From Liopterus haemorrhoidalis (taxonomy: Eukaryota; Arthropoda; Insecta; Coleoptera; Dytiscidae), in the NCBI GenBank assembly GCA_963971575.1, contig OZ020616.1:15841575-15905574 (forward strand): a stretch of 64,000 nucleotides of DNA, read 5' to 3'. The position numbers and the translations under genes are program-made. Numbering within the stretch: the stretch's first letter is position 1; every line of letters starts with the position of its first letter. Positions 63,954 to 64,000 of this stretch are shown here, piece after piece. Below the pieces are notes generated by a model. The model saw nothing but the letters and a program-made list of their open reading frames with translations. It did not search any database and had not been told where the DNA came from.

Positions 63954-64000
63954 GTAAGATTACATCGTCCATAACCTCTGCACCTGGTCATATTTCTGCA

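Overview
The window looks like intronic and intergenic DNA from an insect. The reasons are very AT-rich noncoding DNA, GT-AG introns of several kb, a mixture of mariner, Tc1, Tigger, hAT and Harbinger-like elements, insect-type non-LTR fragments, Helentron-like repeats with GTCT microsatellites, and a type-B carboxylesterase with the usual insect N-terminus. The order cannot be fixed from sequence alone.

Two host genes can be supported. On the + strand, from about 2.6 kb to past the right edge, lies a TOPBP1/mus101 orthologue. Fifteen coding exons join in phase into about 959 residues covering BRCT0 to BRCT5 and the start of the following linker. BRCT6, the ATR-activating region and BRCT7/8 must lie beyond 64 kb. 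Only about 2.9 kb of the 61 kb is coding. On the - strand, diverging from it, the first two coding exons (signal peptide and mature N-terminus) of a secreted carboxylesterase lie at 1978-2218 and the gene continues off the left edge. The roughly 440 bp between them is the likely shared promoter region.

The rest is transposable elements inside TOPBP1 introns, often nested several deep. By region: 0.6-1.6 kb Helentron-like R1 copy; 3-8 kb fold-back MITE, Tc1 fragment and a repeated unknown element; 8.2-9.4 kb hAT; 10.2-11.1 kb Tigger inside an unrecognised ORF; 12.6-13.2 kb R2 repeat; 15-18.5 kb MITEs and a TIR element carrying a second element with an ORF; 19.7 kb fold-back MITE; 23-25.8 kb repeat K with a SINE, then a TIR element with a 154-codon ORF of unknown function; 26.4-31.4 kb R1 copies broken by Tc1, RTE and MITE insertions; 32.4-33.9 kb non-LTR fragment; 34.8-36 kb MITE nest; 37-41 kb MITEs, inverted K copy and a three-level hAT nest; 41.1-43.9 kb two back-to-back mariners; 45.3-50.7 kb a MITE nest; 51.4-54.2 kb a third mariner, a hAT MITE and a plant-type mariner with Stowaway-like ends; 55-56.3 kb nested MITEs; 57.8-60.4 kb Tc1 split by an R1 copy; 60.9-63.3 kb hAT holding a non-LTR fragment.

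The most unusual signal is that three R1 copies each carry a different tRNA-like sequence at the same internal site. All TE transposases seen are broken.
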